From assembly GCA_015680685.1 (NCBI GenBank), contig MNCI01036469.1:604836-668835 (forward strand): 64,000 bases of DNA. Reading direction: 5' to 3'. The stretch comes from Gnetum montanum. Its lineage: Eukaryota > Streptophyta > Gnetopsida > Gnetales > Gnetaceae. A model generated the notes under the pieces. That model was not told the origin of the DNA. It saw only the letters and a list, made by a program, of their open reading frames with translations, and did not search any database. A program made the position numbers and the translations under genes. The first letter of the stretch is position 1, and each line of letters starts with the position of its first letter. Of the stretch, positions 24,464-33,964 are shown piece by piece.

Positions 24464-26096
24464 CTAAAAGGAATTAGCAATATCGATCACAAAACGATAC
24501 TTAACATCGCCCTTTGCAAGTCTGTCCATGGCGGTGTTGATATAGTCCATGCGTATGGTCTCCACTTGGCAACATATGCCGTGCTTAGCGCAAAATTCCA
24601 GCATCTCCTGCGTCTCCGGCATGCCCCCGATCATGCTGCCTCCCACCATTCTCCTCTCTGCAAGCCCAACAGGAAAAAACAACGAACACCAAAATCACAG
24701 ACAAATCACGCTTTCCCTGCAATGTAAGTAGAAAATGAATCGACGACGCAGGTAAGAAAATGATGAATTGCAGAAGGGACAGAATGATACGAAAGACGGT
24801 GGAAAACGCGTGAAATTGCAGGGGCTTCGCAGGGGCGCCGACCAGCACCAGTTTTCCGTTCACCTTCAGGAGCCTCAGCAACGGATCCAGCGCGTGATCG
24901 CCGGACACGGTGTCCAAAATGTAATCAAAACTCCCGAAAGCTTCCTATCACAAAAATAGCCCCCGATCACATCAAACATTATCATCGGATCAAACAACAA
25001 AGCCAAATCTACTCATCCCTGCTTCAGAAATTCATGCATATCGAAATCTTAAACGCAGCTGCTGCTTGGAAGCCAAAAAGTTCCAAGTTCTAACTAATTA
25101 CCACCTGCATTTGCGAAGGGTCTGTGCTGACGAGGAACTGATTTGCACCGAGACCATGAATGGCCTCCGACTGTTTGCTAGGAGAAGTGCTGATAACAGT
25201 AACATGGAGGTCCATGGCTCGCCCGAATTTGACAGCCAAATGGCCCAATCCGCCCAGACCCACAACGCCCACTCGTTTGCCAGGCTGCGTCAGCCCGTAA
25301 AACTGCATCGCGCTGTAAATCGTGATCCCCGCACACAGCAACGGTGCACCGGCGTCCATGGGCAGATTCTCAGGATACTTCACTGCATACCTGAAACCAA
25401 ATCCAGACACATATAACAACTCCATCACAAAACCAGTACTGAAATCCACCCTTCAAAAACCACAGAAATCTGGTGCAGATTAAGTTACCGGTGGTGGATT
25501 ACTAGGAAGGTAGAGTATCCACCGAATGTGATGGAGCCATCGGGTTGGCGTCCATTGTAGACAAAGTAGTGCTGTTTGCAGTAATTTTCGAGGCCGGAGC
25601 TGCAACAGTCGCAGTTTCTGCAGGAGCCCGCCAGGCAGCCGACGGCCGCACGATCGCCGACCTTGAAGTTGGAGACTTGAGATCCCACGGCGGTGATGAA
25701 GCCGGTGATTTCATGGCCTGGAACCAGAGGGTAGCTGGTGATTCCCCAGTCGTTCTTGGCATAGTGCAAATCCGTGTGGCACACACCACAGTAGGCGATT
25801 TTTATGGTCACATCCTCCGGTTCATTTGGCCTGTAATGCAAAGTTGCAGACTCATGGCAACATAATTCCTCTGTTTGCTCTTGAAAGTAATGCAAAGCGC
25901 ATTCAAACGTTAATTTCTACTGCGACAGCTGATGCTAGAATTCGTGCAATGCTTTTTCAAATGGCGATGATAAAGAGGAAGAGCTTGCAAACCTGCGAGA
26001 GAAGGAGAACGGTGAAAGGACCGCCGAGGCGTCTTGCGCAGCCCATCCTGAAACTTGCAGGGTAGCACCAGCCTTGTCATCTGCCACGGCTCCCAT
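24464..26096 (-). CDS. Cinnamyl-alcohol-dehydrogenase-like protein (zinc MDR family), intact, five exons
   Basis: Exons on the minus strand are 26096-25993, 25830-25489, 25390-25105, 24944-24791 and 24657-24464. All four introns (162, 98, 160 and 133 bp) are GT-AG, phases join exactly, and the 1080-nt CDS gives 359 residues, the usual CAD length. Catalytic zinc ligands are C52, H74 (in G-H-E) and C168; structural zinc ligands are C105, C108, C111 and C119. G-L-G-G-L-G at 193-198 is the Rossmann motif and S-T-S-P-S-K at 216-221 fits NADP(H). The family reversibly reduces cinnamyl-type aldehydes to alcohols in the cytosol. At residue 124 there is F where lignin-type CADs have W, and the sequence resembles the CAD-like/sinapyl or mannitol-dehydrogenase-like class, so true substrate is uncertain. 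No frameshift or stop is present. Confidence 0.93.
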
Positions 26097-26247
26097 GCCT
26101 GATCTGATTTGATCTGTGTCTCTCTTTTCACAGAGAAGTTGGTTTGTGGTTCTGCTGTCGCGAAATTGCAGCTGAATTGGCTATGAAGCGGTCACGGTAT
26201 CGACGTTCATCTGTGCAGAACTGAAGCGGAATTTAGTATGAAGCAGT

Positions 26248-26275
26248 GATCGGGTATGCCCGATCTTCTATAGCA
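26248..26275 (-). promoter_or_regulatory. Candidate core promoter of the CAD-like gene
   Basis: About 170 bp upstream of the ATG the minus strand reads TGCTATAGAAG (26275-26265), a weak TATA-like box. It is directly followed by the inverted repeat GATCGGG-CATA-CCCGATC (26265-26248). The ATG at 26096 was chosen because it opens the residues that align with CAD N-termini (S-G-W-A-A-Q-D). No transcript evidence is available. Confidence 0.3.
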
Positions 26276-27355
26276 AATGTAGAGGCCCAGAACAACCATA
26301 AAAGTCGTGAATGGAATTAAAACGATGCAGACGAGCAGCTGTCCTCCATGTGACCTTTAAATGTGAAAGTAGTCCACTGCCAACGGTGCCTTATCTAATT
26401 GCTAACCATTAACTGCCATCTATGCTGCAGGGAAAGGGACGCCGGCGGGCGTAGGCGCATGACCCCACGAGGAATCCATGTAGAAAAATACTACTTTTTG
26501 AAGCTTTCATTGGACGGTAGAAAGATATCCCAAGTTGACTGCGTGCACATGAAAATGAAATCGAACTTCTCAAGACACAGACTGATATCTATGAGGAATT
26601 CATGATTAGCAACTTGTAACTGCTACTTTTTAGGAAAGCACGCGATATTTTCGGCTGCTTTCTAGACAATCAACAAAATTTGGAAGAAACATGGACAAAA
26701 TTCCGTGAATACCTGCAACAGAACGACGCTGGCTGAAAACTCTCTTCTGTATATTACTGTATTATAACCGAACCACCGTATTGACATAGGTTATGGTAAG
26801 TCATTTAAGAAGTTACCAGTTTTTGTGGATGACGCAGCTTTCTTTTATTATCTTTAAACACCTGCAGGTCAAGACACCAGTTATCTCTACCCGATCATTT
26901 TCAGTACAGATATCCATTTAGTCTCATTTATTGAAAATGTCTTCTAAAAGTCTTTTAATGAGTTAGCCTATTTTGCAAGGTCAATGCATCTTTCCATTGG
27001 TGAAAAATAGTCGGCCAATGATAAGGATCTGAAGATAAGATGTTGCTAACTCTGAGTGACGCTTATGGCATATGTACAGGGACTATGCGCGTTGTACACT
27101 ATTTTCCGATGAACGGTACCTCTACAATGCCGGAAAGAACATTTAAAAGGGAAGTGGGGCAACGGTGCGACACATCTAGAAAGTTAAGCAAGCAGCAAAG
27201 GAAAAGAAATTTTGCCACATATGTTGCTTAGGGCAGTCAAAGCATTTTTTTTTTATCACTAGCCTTGTTCTTACCGGGGACGTGATAAAGAAAATTTAAA
27301 TATATTAGTTTTTTAAAAGATTAAATCTCATCTATCATAAAAAATATGGTAGAAT
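26276..27355. other. Upstream flank of the CAD-like gene
   Basis: Less AT-rich near the gene, becoming AT-rich after 27240. It has no coding frame with recognisable similarity, no LTR ends and no RNA gene. Short open frames at 26399-26605 and 27040-27231 look like chance. Confidence 0.4.
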
Positions 27356-27552
27356 ATAGAACAAGTACAATGTAAATCCAAAATATTGTTAAAGCTTAAA
27401 AATTGCACAGAAGATTGCAATAGCACCCTTAAACGGGAAGTAAGAAAATTTGCAAAGGTATGGAGGGCATCGAGTCCATTTCCTTACTCAAAAGCCATAA
27501 TCCAACCAAACATATAATTTCTGCAACAACCAAAATGACAACAATAAAATGA
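27356..27552 (+). repeat. Left arm of a ~196-bp inverted repeat
   Basis: The reverse complement matches 27878-28072 with only about two single-base indels. The arm ends directly before the N at 27553. The spacer of about 325 bp contains a 50-bp tandem duplication. Confidence 0.85.
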
Positions 27553-27613
27553 NTGAACGCTTGTTCAACCTTTTCGAAAAATCTGTTTGCTTATGATCCA
27601 ACGAAGCCCACCA

Positions 27614-27713
27614 GCACATCGCCAATGGCCATATGCAAGCTCATGGCCCTGTTTTCCATCATCGCACATCGCCAATGGCCATATGCAAGCTCATGGCCCT
27701 GTTTTCCATCATC
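27614..27713 (+). repeat. 50-bp perfect tandem duplication
   Basis: Positions 27614-27663 and 27664-27713 are identical (GCACATCGCCAATGGCC...). It lies inside the spacer of the inverted repeat. No coding role is seen. Confidence 0.9.
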
Positions 27714-27877
27714 GTCGGTGAGGTGAGTTACTGGGCTGTGCCTAGCATCGCCCTACAGCGCTATTCATAGGTCATGGTTGAACAAAAGTATTAGTAGACG
27801 TGATTTGTTATAAATTTGGTTGAAACTTGATGCTTAACTTTATTCTTGGAAAGATTGGATTGAGTAACAAAAGGTTT

Positions 27878-28072
27878 TCATTTTATTGTTGTCATTTTGG
27901 TTGTTGCAGAAATTATATGTTTGGTTGGATTATGGCTTTTGAGTAAGGAAATGGACTCGATGCCCTCCATACCTTTGCAAATTTTCTTACTTCCGTTTAA
28001 GGGTGCTATTGCAATCTTCGTGCAATTTTTAAGCTTTAACAATATTTTGGATTTACATTGTACTTGTTCTAT
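27878..28072 (-). repeat. Right arm of a ~196-bp inverted repeat
   Basis: It is the reverse complement of 27356-27552 and ends directly before the N at 28073. Near-identity and N-bounded ends make a very recent event or an assembly artefact equally possible. Confidence 0.85.
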
Positions 28073-28074
28073 NT

Positions 28075-28953
28075 GGCCAATCCATTCAAATACAATGTTT
28101 ACCTCGCACGCCCCGTCCCAATCTTGATTTCCGTGTGTGACCCAAACTTGGAGCCTCTCGTGCTTTCTGTGTTTGTTTATTTATTCGTACTCCTTGTTTT
28201 CTGTGCTGTGTGGTATGCCGATGCCATAATCTTGATTGCTTGCTGGCCACTTAACAATTTTCGGTAAGATTCAGAGCAGGACAAGCGAGATAAGATTTTA
28301 ATGCACAATGCAGACATTGAGAACAACGTAACAACGTAAGGATAATACAAGGGAAGGGAAGGGATCATTTCAATATATACATATAGATGTAGACAAGACA
28401 AAGGCCAATCCATTCAAATGCAATGTTTACCTCGCACGCCCCGTCCCAATCTTGATTTCCGTGTGTGACCCAAACTTGGAGCCTCTCGTCCTTTCTGTGT
28501 TTGTTTATTTATTCATACTCCCTTGTTTTCTATGCTCTGTCATATGCCAGACATTGAGAACAACGATACAAGGGAAGGCAAGGGATCATTTCAATGTATA
28601 TATATAGATGTAGACAAGACAAAGGCCAATCCATTCAAATGCAATGTTTACCTTGCACACCCCGTCCCAATCCTGATTTCCGTGTGTGACCCAAACTTGG
28701 AGCCTCTTGTGCTTTCTGTGTTTGTTTATTTATTCGTACTCCCTTGTTTTCTGTGCTCTGTCATATGCCGATGCCATAATCTTGATTGCTTGCTGGCCAC
28801 TTAACAATTTCCAGTAAGATTCAGAGCAGGACAAGCGAGATAAGATTTTAATGCACAATGCAGACATTGAGAACAACGTAACAACGTAAGAATAATACAA
28901 GGGAAGGGAAGGGATCATTTCAATGTATACATATAGATGTAGACAAGACAAAA
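28075..28953 (+). repeat. Tandem array of three ~328-bp units, the middle one deleted to ~221 bp
   Basis: Each unit starts GGCCAATCCATTCAAAT (28075, 28403, 28624) and ends GATGTAGACAAGACAAA. Units 1 and 3 are almost identical. Unit 2 lacks about 107 bp around the ATGCCATAATCTTGATTGC segment. The array begins one base after the N at 28073. No gene is recognised. Confidence 0.85.
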
Positions 28954-29399
28954 TTTCATTGAAAATTATGAAATACGTAACCATGGCATATTTAATGCGC
29001 TTTTTTGCACGCTCTTGAATCCAATGTTAACAGTTCATCGAAATTTATTTGGAATCGCGAATATCGATGCATAGGTTTCAACAAAGACCCACTCACAAAA
29101 GTTTACCCAACGAAGAAAGAGTGGAGAACTCACTCTCCAAAAACCTTTTTCTAATTCATGGCATTTTGAAGAAGCAAATTTTCATTGAAAGTATGGAATA
29201 GATGAATAATTATGTTTCATTAATACTTTAATTATAATTCATGATATGGTTAATAAGTGGCTATATCATTAGAGGACTTTTTCTTTGGAATGCATGGATA
29301 CAATGTTATTGTTGGACTTGAGAAGAAGATGGAATCTCTTGTTATTTGATATAGTGCTAGTTGAAAATAAGTATAAGTCCTTGTGAAAGTAGTGATATG
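28954..29399. other. Unassigned AT-rich stretch
   Basis: No coding frame, RNA gene or repeat boundary is recognised between the tandem array and the old LTR that ends at 30242. Confidence 0.4.
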
Positions 29400-30242
29400 A
29401 TAGAAGCTAATGCATTATGTTGTCTATTTTTTTATTGTAAAGAGCATTGATGAAATGTAAGTCAATTGACTATGTTGACTCTTTGCATCCTATGATGCAT
29501 TGACGTTGTTTTGTCTTTTGCCTATATGAATTCATACACCCACTGTATTTATGATACCGTTTGGTCATTTGGTAGCCAAACTCTTATAGTTTTCTTACTT
29601 AAAAGTTAGAATATTTTTCCCTTTGAGCGCCTATAACATGGATGAAGTAAGTTGTATAGAGTTTTATTGAAGTGCACTATGTACCTAGATAGATATGCAT
29701 AACACCAATAAAATCAAGATCTGTTTCTTCTATTGTAGCATTTATACTAGTATTTTGATTTATTTTCTTATACTTTACTGTTAGTGCTTATTTACTTTTT
29801 CTTATTATTAGTTAAGTATTTCGCTATTCTGCCCTTAAACATACACACATAAGCACAACCACTTTAAGCATACATATTAGTGTTTAGTAATCCTAGTAGT
29901 AAACACTTGATAACCTAGCAATGTTAGTATTTATTTAGGATGTATATGGAAAGTACAAAATGAATGCTCTATGCTAGGTTAGTTTAGATTACTTTTCCAC
30001 ACTAAGATTAATTAGTTTATTATTTTAATATTTTAATTAACGATGAAAACCATCATATGTCTCAATCACACTTAATCATATGGCTTTAGCTAATAGAAGT
30101 TGTGATTGGGAGGACAACGATTAATGATCCCATACTTAGATATTTAAGGCATCTTGCTAGCCACATCCGGAATTCAACTAGATTGCATGTGAATGCTTGT
30201 GATCTTTATGATTAAGCATAGGGTTTACTTTAATGCTCATCA
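29400..30242 (+). repeat. Degenerate 5' LTR of element G (Z-like); left end uncertain
   Basis: It ends CTCATCA at 30236-30242 and is followed by a primer-binding site. Blocks such as GTAATCCTAGTAG, GTGAATGCTTGTGA and the terminal ~60 bases parallel the Z LTR. The left limit is a guess. Only about 70 bases of its interior survive before element D begins at 30316. Confidence 0.55.
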
Positions 30243-30243
30243 T

Positions 30244-30261
30244 TAGTACCATTGTTGAGGA
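30244..30261 (+). other. Primer-binding site of element G
   Basis: TAGTACCATTGTTGAGGA starts one base after the LTR and differs from the Z site by two positions. It confirms that 29400-30242 is a 5' LTR in + orientation. Confidence 0.6.
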
Positions 30262-30315
30262 TGTTATGCTAGTGTTTTAGATAGCTAAAATCATACAAAG
30301 ATTGTTGTAGCTCCA

Positions 30316-30483
30316 TGATGAGCGGCAAGGTACCCCTACATCCAACCATACGAATCACAAGTGTTCACGCACAATTTTGTTGAATTCCATGGATGGGACT
30401 GGTTGTGGCATTTTAGATTGTTATGCTTTGATCACAATTCACTGTTTTCACACTTGAACTAGTGGTAGCTTTGTCACATATGG
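30316..30483 (-). repeat. 3' LTR of element D, part 1 (split by element B)
   Basis: It begins TGATGAGCGGCAAGGTACCCC, the LTR 3'-terminal block of this superfamily read in reverse. It stops at the TATGG target site of element B and resumes at 37517. The joined LTR would be about 880 bp. Confidence 0.8.
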
Positions 30484-31323
30484 TGATGAGTGGCGAGGTA
30501 CCCCTACACTCAATCATACGAATACGAGCATTACACACACGATTCGGTCGAACTCTGCAGATTAAGTGCCTACACGCCTTATGGAACACTTAAGGTTAAT
30601 TGTTCGTTATTTTCCCAGACTTACTTGTATTTGTCACGGTTGTATAGTTAAGTAAGTCTAAGGTATGTGATTTTTATGTCTTTTATCTTTTGTCGTCTAT
30701 GCTAATGAGGGAAAGGGTGAAGAGACTAAGTAACTAACTTTAACTAACTAAGTTCTAATGCCTAGCATTAGTATCCTTCCCACTTGTTATCCACACCTTG
30801 AACCAATGCAACCTTCGGGGATTACCAAATACTATTTGTTACTAGGATTACCAAGCGTAACGCACATGCTCGAAGCGGTTGTACTGAATGCACTTAACTA
30901 GGAGTTAAGGGTTGAGAGAGATTTAATTAACTAATAAAGCATTTAAACAATTAATAATAATTAAAGTCCTATTTAGCTTAGTCCATGCACTGCAAGGTTT
31001 ATCCAAAAGTTCGTATTTATTTCCGTACACAAACTTGTGCTCAAGTATAAGATTTGCTCGAATAAAGATTCGTTCACTTTGGGACTCCTACTGCGGAAAC
31101 ATGGAAATTATTCTATCTTTGGAGAGGTAAAACTGCCAGAGTTTTGCTAAGGGTCTAGATCTAGATGCAGAAACAAGGGAGAGCCACCTCTTATTTATAG
31201 ATTTGGCGGCGCGTTACGATATTGCGCACGTGATATCGCGTATGATACATTGCGTATGGGTATCGCAGCCGATGCGATATTGCATACGTGATATTGTGGC
31301 CTATGCAATATCGTGTTCCATCA
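30484..31323 (-). repeat. 3' LTR of element B
   Basis: 840 bp; minus-sense start TGATGGAACACG, end CTCATCA. U3 is a run of CGATAT/ATATCG palindromic units (31210-31320), followed by a TATA box at 31192-31199. The polypurine tract GTCATGGGGCTA lies at 31324-31335. Confidence 0.9.
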
Positions 31324-32063
31324 TAGCCCCATGACTAAATAAAAACTCGTCCTCAAGTTCCTTACAAAATATTGGGAAGGTATGGGATTATTGACTTGAA
31401 TGGAACTAATGGTGAATGGGACGACATGTGAACGAATCATCATTACAGAACATGAAAAAACTGGTGTTCACGACAACAATAGTAAACACTTTATACATTT
31501 GACATCAGGCCTTATTTGGCAGCTGAGAAAGAAGAGAGAAGAGAGAAGAAGTCTGCTGCTACCAATGCCAAGATTGCGCCTTTTGTTATCTATCCATAAA
31601 CGCGCCATCCATCTTGTTCCTTGCATAACTACTTCAGCACCGATCCATTCCAAGTGTTCCCTCCAGGTCCAATCCGTTGTTGTATGATTGCCATCTGCAC
31701 ACACAACACAGTCTTATATTAGCAAGGGTAAATGAATCACAATGCAGTTGATACCTTGCTTCAGTGAAAGGTTCATTAGCTGAGTTGTGGTATAGATGAT
31801 GCAGACTCTGGAGATATATTAATAATAACTACCCAAGGTGTAGGGGTTAGGAGAAAATCAAAAAAATTGGACCAGGACCCCCATGACTAATCGTAAACCT
31901 CTGGTAGCGAGAGAATGGAAAAGGAGAAGGAATAAGAAGGATGAAGAAAAAGAAACAACTGTAACACCGATAAAATGGATGTCAAGATGGAAATGAACAA
32001 AATAGAGTTGATTGTAAAATGTTAAGGGAAAGAAATTAACGAATGCACCAAAGAGGAATGCCA

Positions 32064-32114
32064 GTGGGTCCTTCCCAAAGCAGACTCATGCCCTTAATGC
32101 CTTGACAATCCCAC
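32064..32114 (-). other. Conserved predicted RNA hairpin (element B)
   Basis: In minus sense GTGGG (32114-32110) pairs with CCCAC (32068-32064) around the core GAGTCTGCTTTGGGAAGG. It is one pair shorter than in A, F or C. Confidence 0.4.
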
Positions 32115-33056
32115 ATTCAAAGAGTCTATAGGCTTTAGGAATGTCATTTGGAACAAGAGTTAAAGTCTTAACCATAAGCATTTACCAAAAAGAAAAAATG
32201 CGTCAACCAAAATATACACTAATGATACAATCGGCAATGAGGTGAGCAATGGAGAAAGAATGATGGAAAGAAGGGAATGGAATGGAGTCTAAACAATAAG
32301 GTGGTGTATAGCCCCTTGTGTATTTTAATGATTAATGTGACTCGGTAGATCCCATTCCAAGTCTGGCCTCAAACAAACCACATCCAGTGACTTCGCATTA
32401 ATGCATTCAACCAATCCATCTACTTGAAGTAACAAGAATGCATCCCTCAAGATCCACTACCCTTTTGAAAAAATAAAGGAGGAGAGAATAGGAAGAGAAA
32501 AGGACCTTAGTTAGAGGGAACATGTTTATTTTTAGTTCCATAACCAGTGCTTGTAGCCTAGATGATTATTTCTTCTAAGGGGTGTGCTTTGAATTCCCAC
32601 TATTTTTTTTTGTTGCATGAGAACCACACCATGCAAAGACTTATTATTTTTATTTACTCAGCTTCCTGATAATTAGGTAACGTCGAAGTGGTAAGAAAAC
32701 TTAAGAAGAAAACATCCAAGCACCCAAGAGAATGGCCAACACAAATGCATCAAGTTCCCTTGAAGTCACACCCTTTTCAATCCTTGAGTCCTTCCTTAGT
32801 TTGAGAAATGCCCAGTCACTGATTTGTTATAGTTCTTATTATTGAGAAAGGGACTATATAGTTCCAAGCCAAGAGAGACCATAGAAATTTGTGGATGTAT
32901 GGATGAAGTGGACTCATTGCCTATCATATCAAAATAACCATACCTTAGTATCAACATCATAACTTAAAGGTAAAAACAAAACATTAGCAACTAGTAGAAA
33001 ATAGTTCATACCATCATTAGAGCACTTATTGGGTGAAAAACTTAACAAAATAGATA

Positions 33057-33058
<2 letters not shown>

Positions 33059-33088
<30 letters not shown>
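33059..33088 (+). repeat. (CA)15 microsatellite
   Basis: Fifteen uninterrupted CA units inside the non-coding part of element B. The corresponding place in A, D and F lacks the expansion. Confidence 0.95.
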
Positions 33089-33092
<4 letters not shown>

Positions 33093-33186
33093 AATGAAAA
33101 AGTATAAATGATGTTGTAAAACAAAAACAAGGAAAGTTAAAGAAATTGTAAAACAAAAACTTAAAAGAACTAAGGGCCTTAATTGA

Positions 33187-33964
33187 TTAGCACATGTGGC
33201 CATCTCCCCCATGACTGAATTGAAAGGGAGAGATCTGAAATAATGAGCGCTTATTTAAATTTTTTAGAAGTGTCCAACTTCTCCCAATTGATGTTTTTAG
33301 ATTAAGGGTTGGAAGTTTGCAACGCTCATACTCCAATGTATCTATGCTTTCGTTGTGGTTGGAAGTCGTTCCCCCAGTTAGTTCCATGCATATTGGTAGG
33401 CTACTCTCTTGATTAGTTGTCAACCACTGGGTGTTCTCTTGTTGTGTGGTTGCTACATACAAGCACCTTTGTATGTGAGTTTCCTGGGCATACTGGTTGC
33501 ATGCAGGAGATGCTGGGCATTCCTCCATGTCATCATCCTCTATGTCACTGTATGTGATGCATGGAACTTTCTTCTTCTCGATCTTTTGATAAAAGTTTTC
33601 CTTAGATATTTCCAAGGAAAGATCATGGATTCCTAGGCATGCGTTGATGGTTCTAAGCCATTCCCTCCCCATTATAATTGGGAAGTCCCCTTTGTTACTA
33701 TTGACTTCTATCACTAGGAAATCAACTAGGTATGACCGACCACACATAGTGGTAACAATGTCCTCCACCAATCCCAAGGAAATCATGATGGGCTGGTCAA
33801 CCAGCTCTATTTGAATATTTCTCTTCTTGAGTGGAGGCAGATATTAAGTTGACTCCAAAACCTAAGTCAAGAAGAGCCTTACGTGGTTTGTTCCCAGCGA
33901 CTTGGAGATAGATTAAGAGACTTCTAGGGTCAGAGAGTTTCATGGGAAGGTGGCCCACATTTAT
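33187..33964 (-). pseudogene. Protease remnant fused to pol tail (element B)
   Basis: The protease keeps F-P-I-I-M-G-R-E-W-L-R-T-I and P-C-I-T-Y-S-D. The active site reads L-L-D-L-G-F-G-V-N-L (near 33860), but about 29 bp between it and the next block are deleted, shifting the frame. Around 33260 the start of the RT region (I-N-W-x-K-L) leads within about 10 codons into S-L-F-Q-I-S-P-F-Q-F-S-H-G-G-D-G-H-M-C and stop at 33187. RT, RNase H and integrase are gone. Confidence 0.8.

Larger units (their letters stand above)
31324..33186 (-). other. 3' non-coding region of element B
   Basis: No coding frame. It is homologous to 14041-15945 of element A, including the hairpin at 32064-32114, and holds a perfect (CA)15 run at 33059-33088. 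Confidence 0.7.

Noticed and set aside
25066-25865. Open frames on the + strand opposite the CAD exons (25066-25416, 25545-25865)
   Set aside because: They are antisense shadows of conserved dehydrogenase exons whose minus-strand frame explains the sequence.
27897-28804. Small frames in the inverted repeat and tandem units
   Set aside because: Each copy of the duplication repeats the same frame and no motif is recognisable; they are probably chance.
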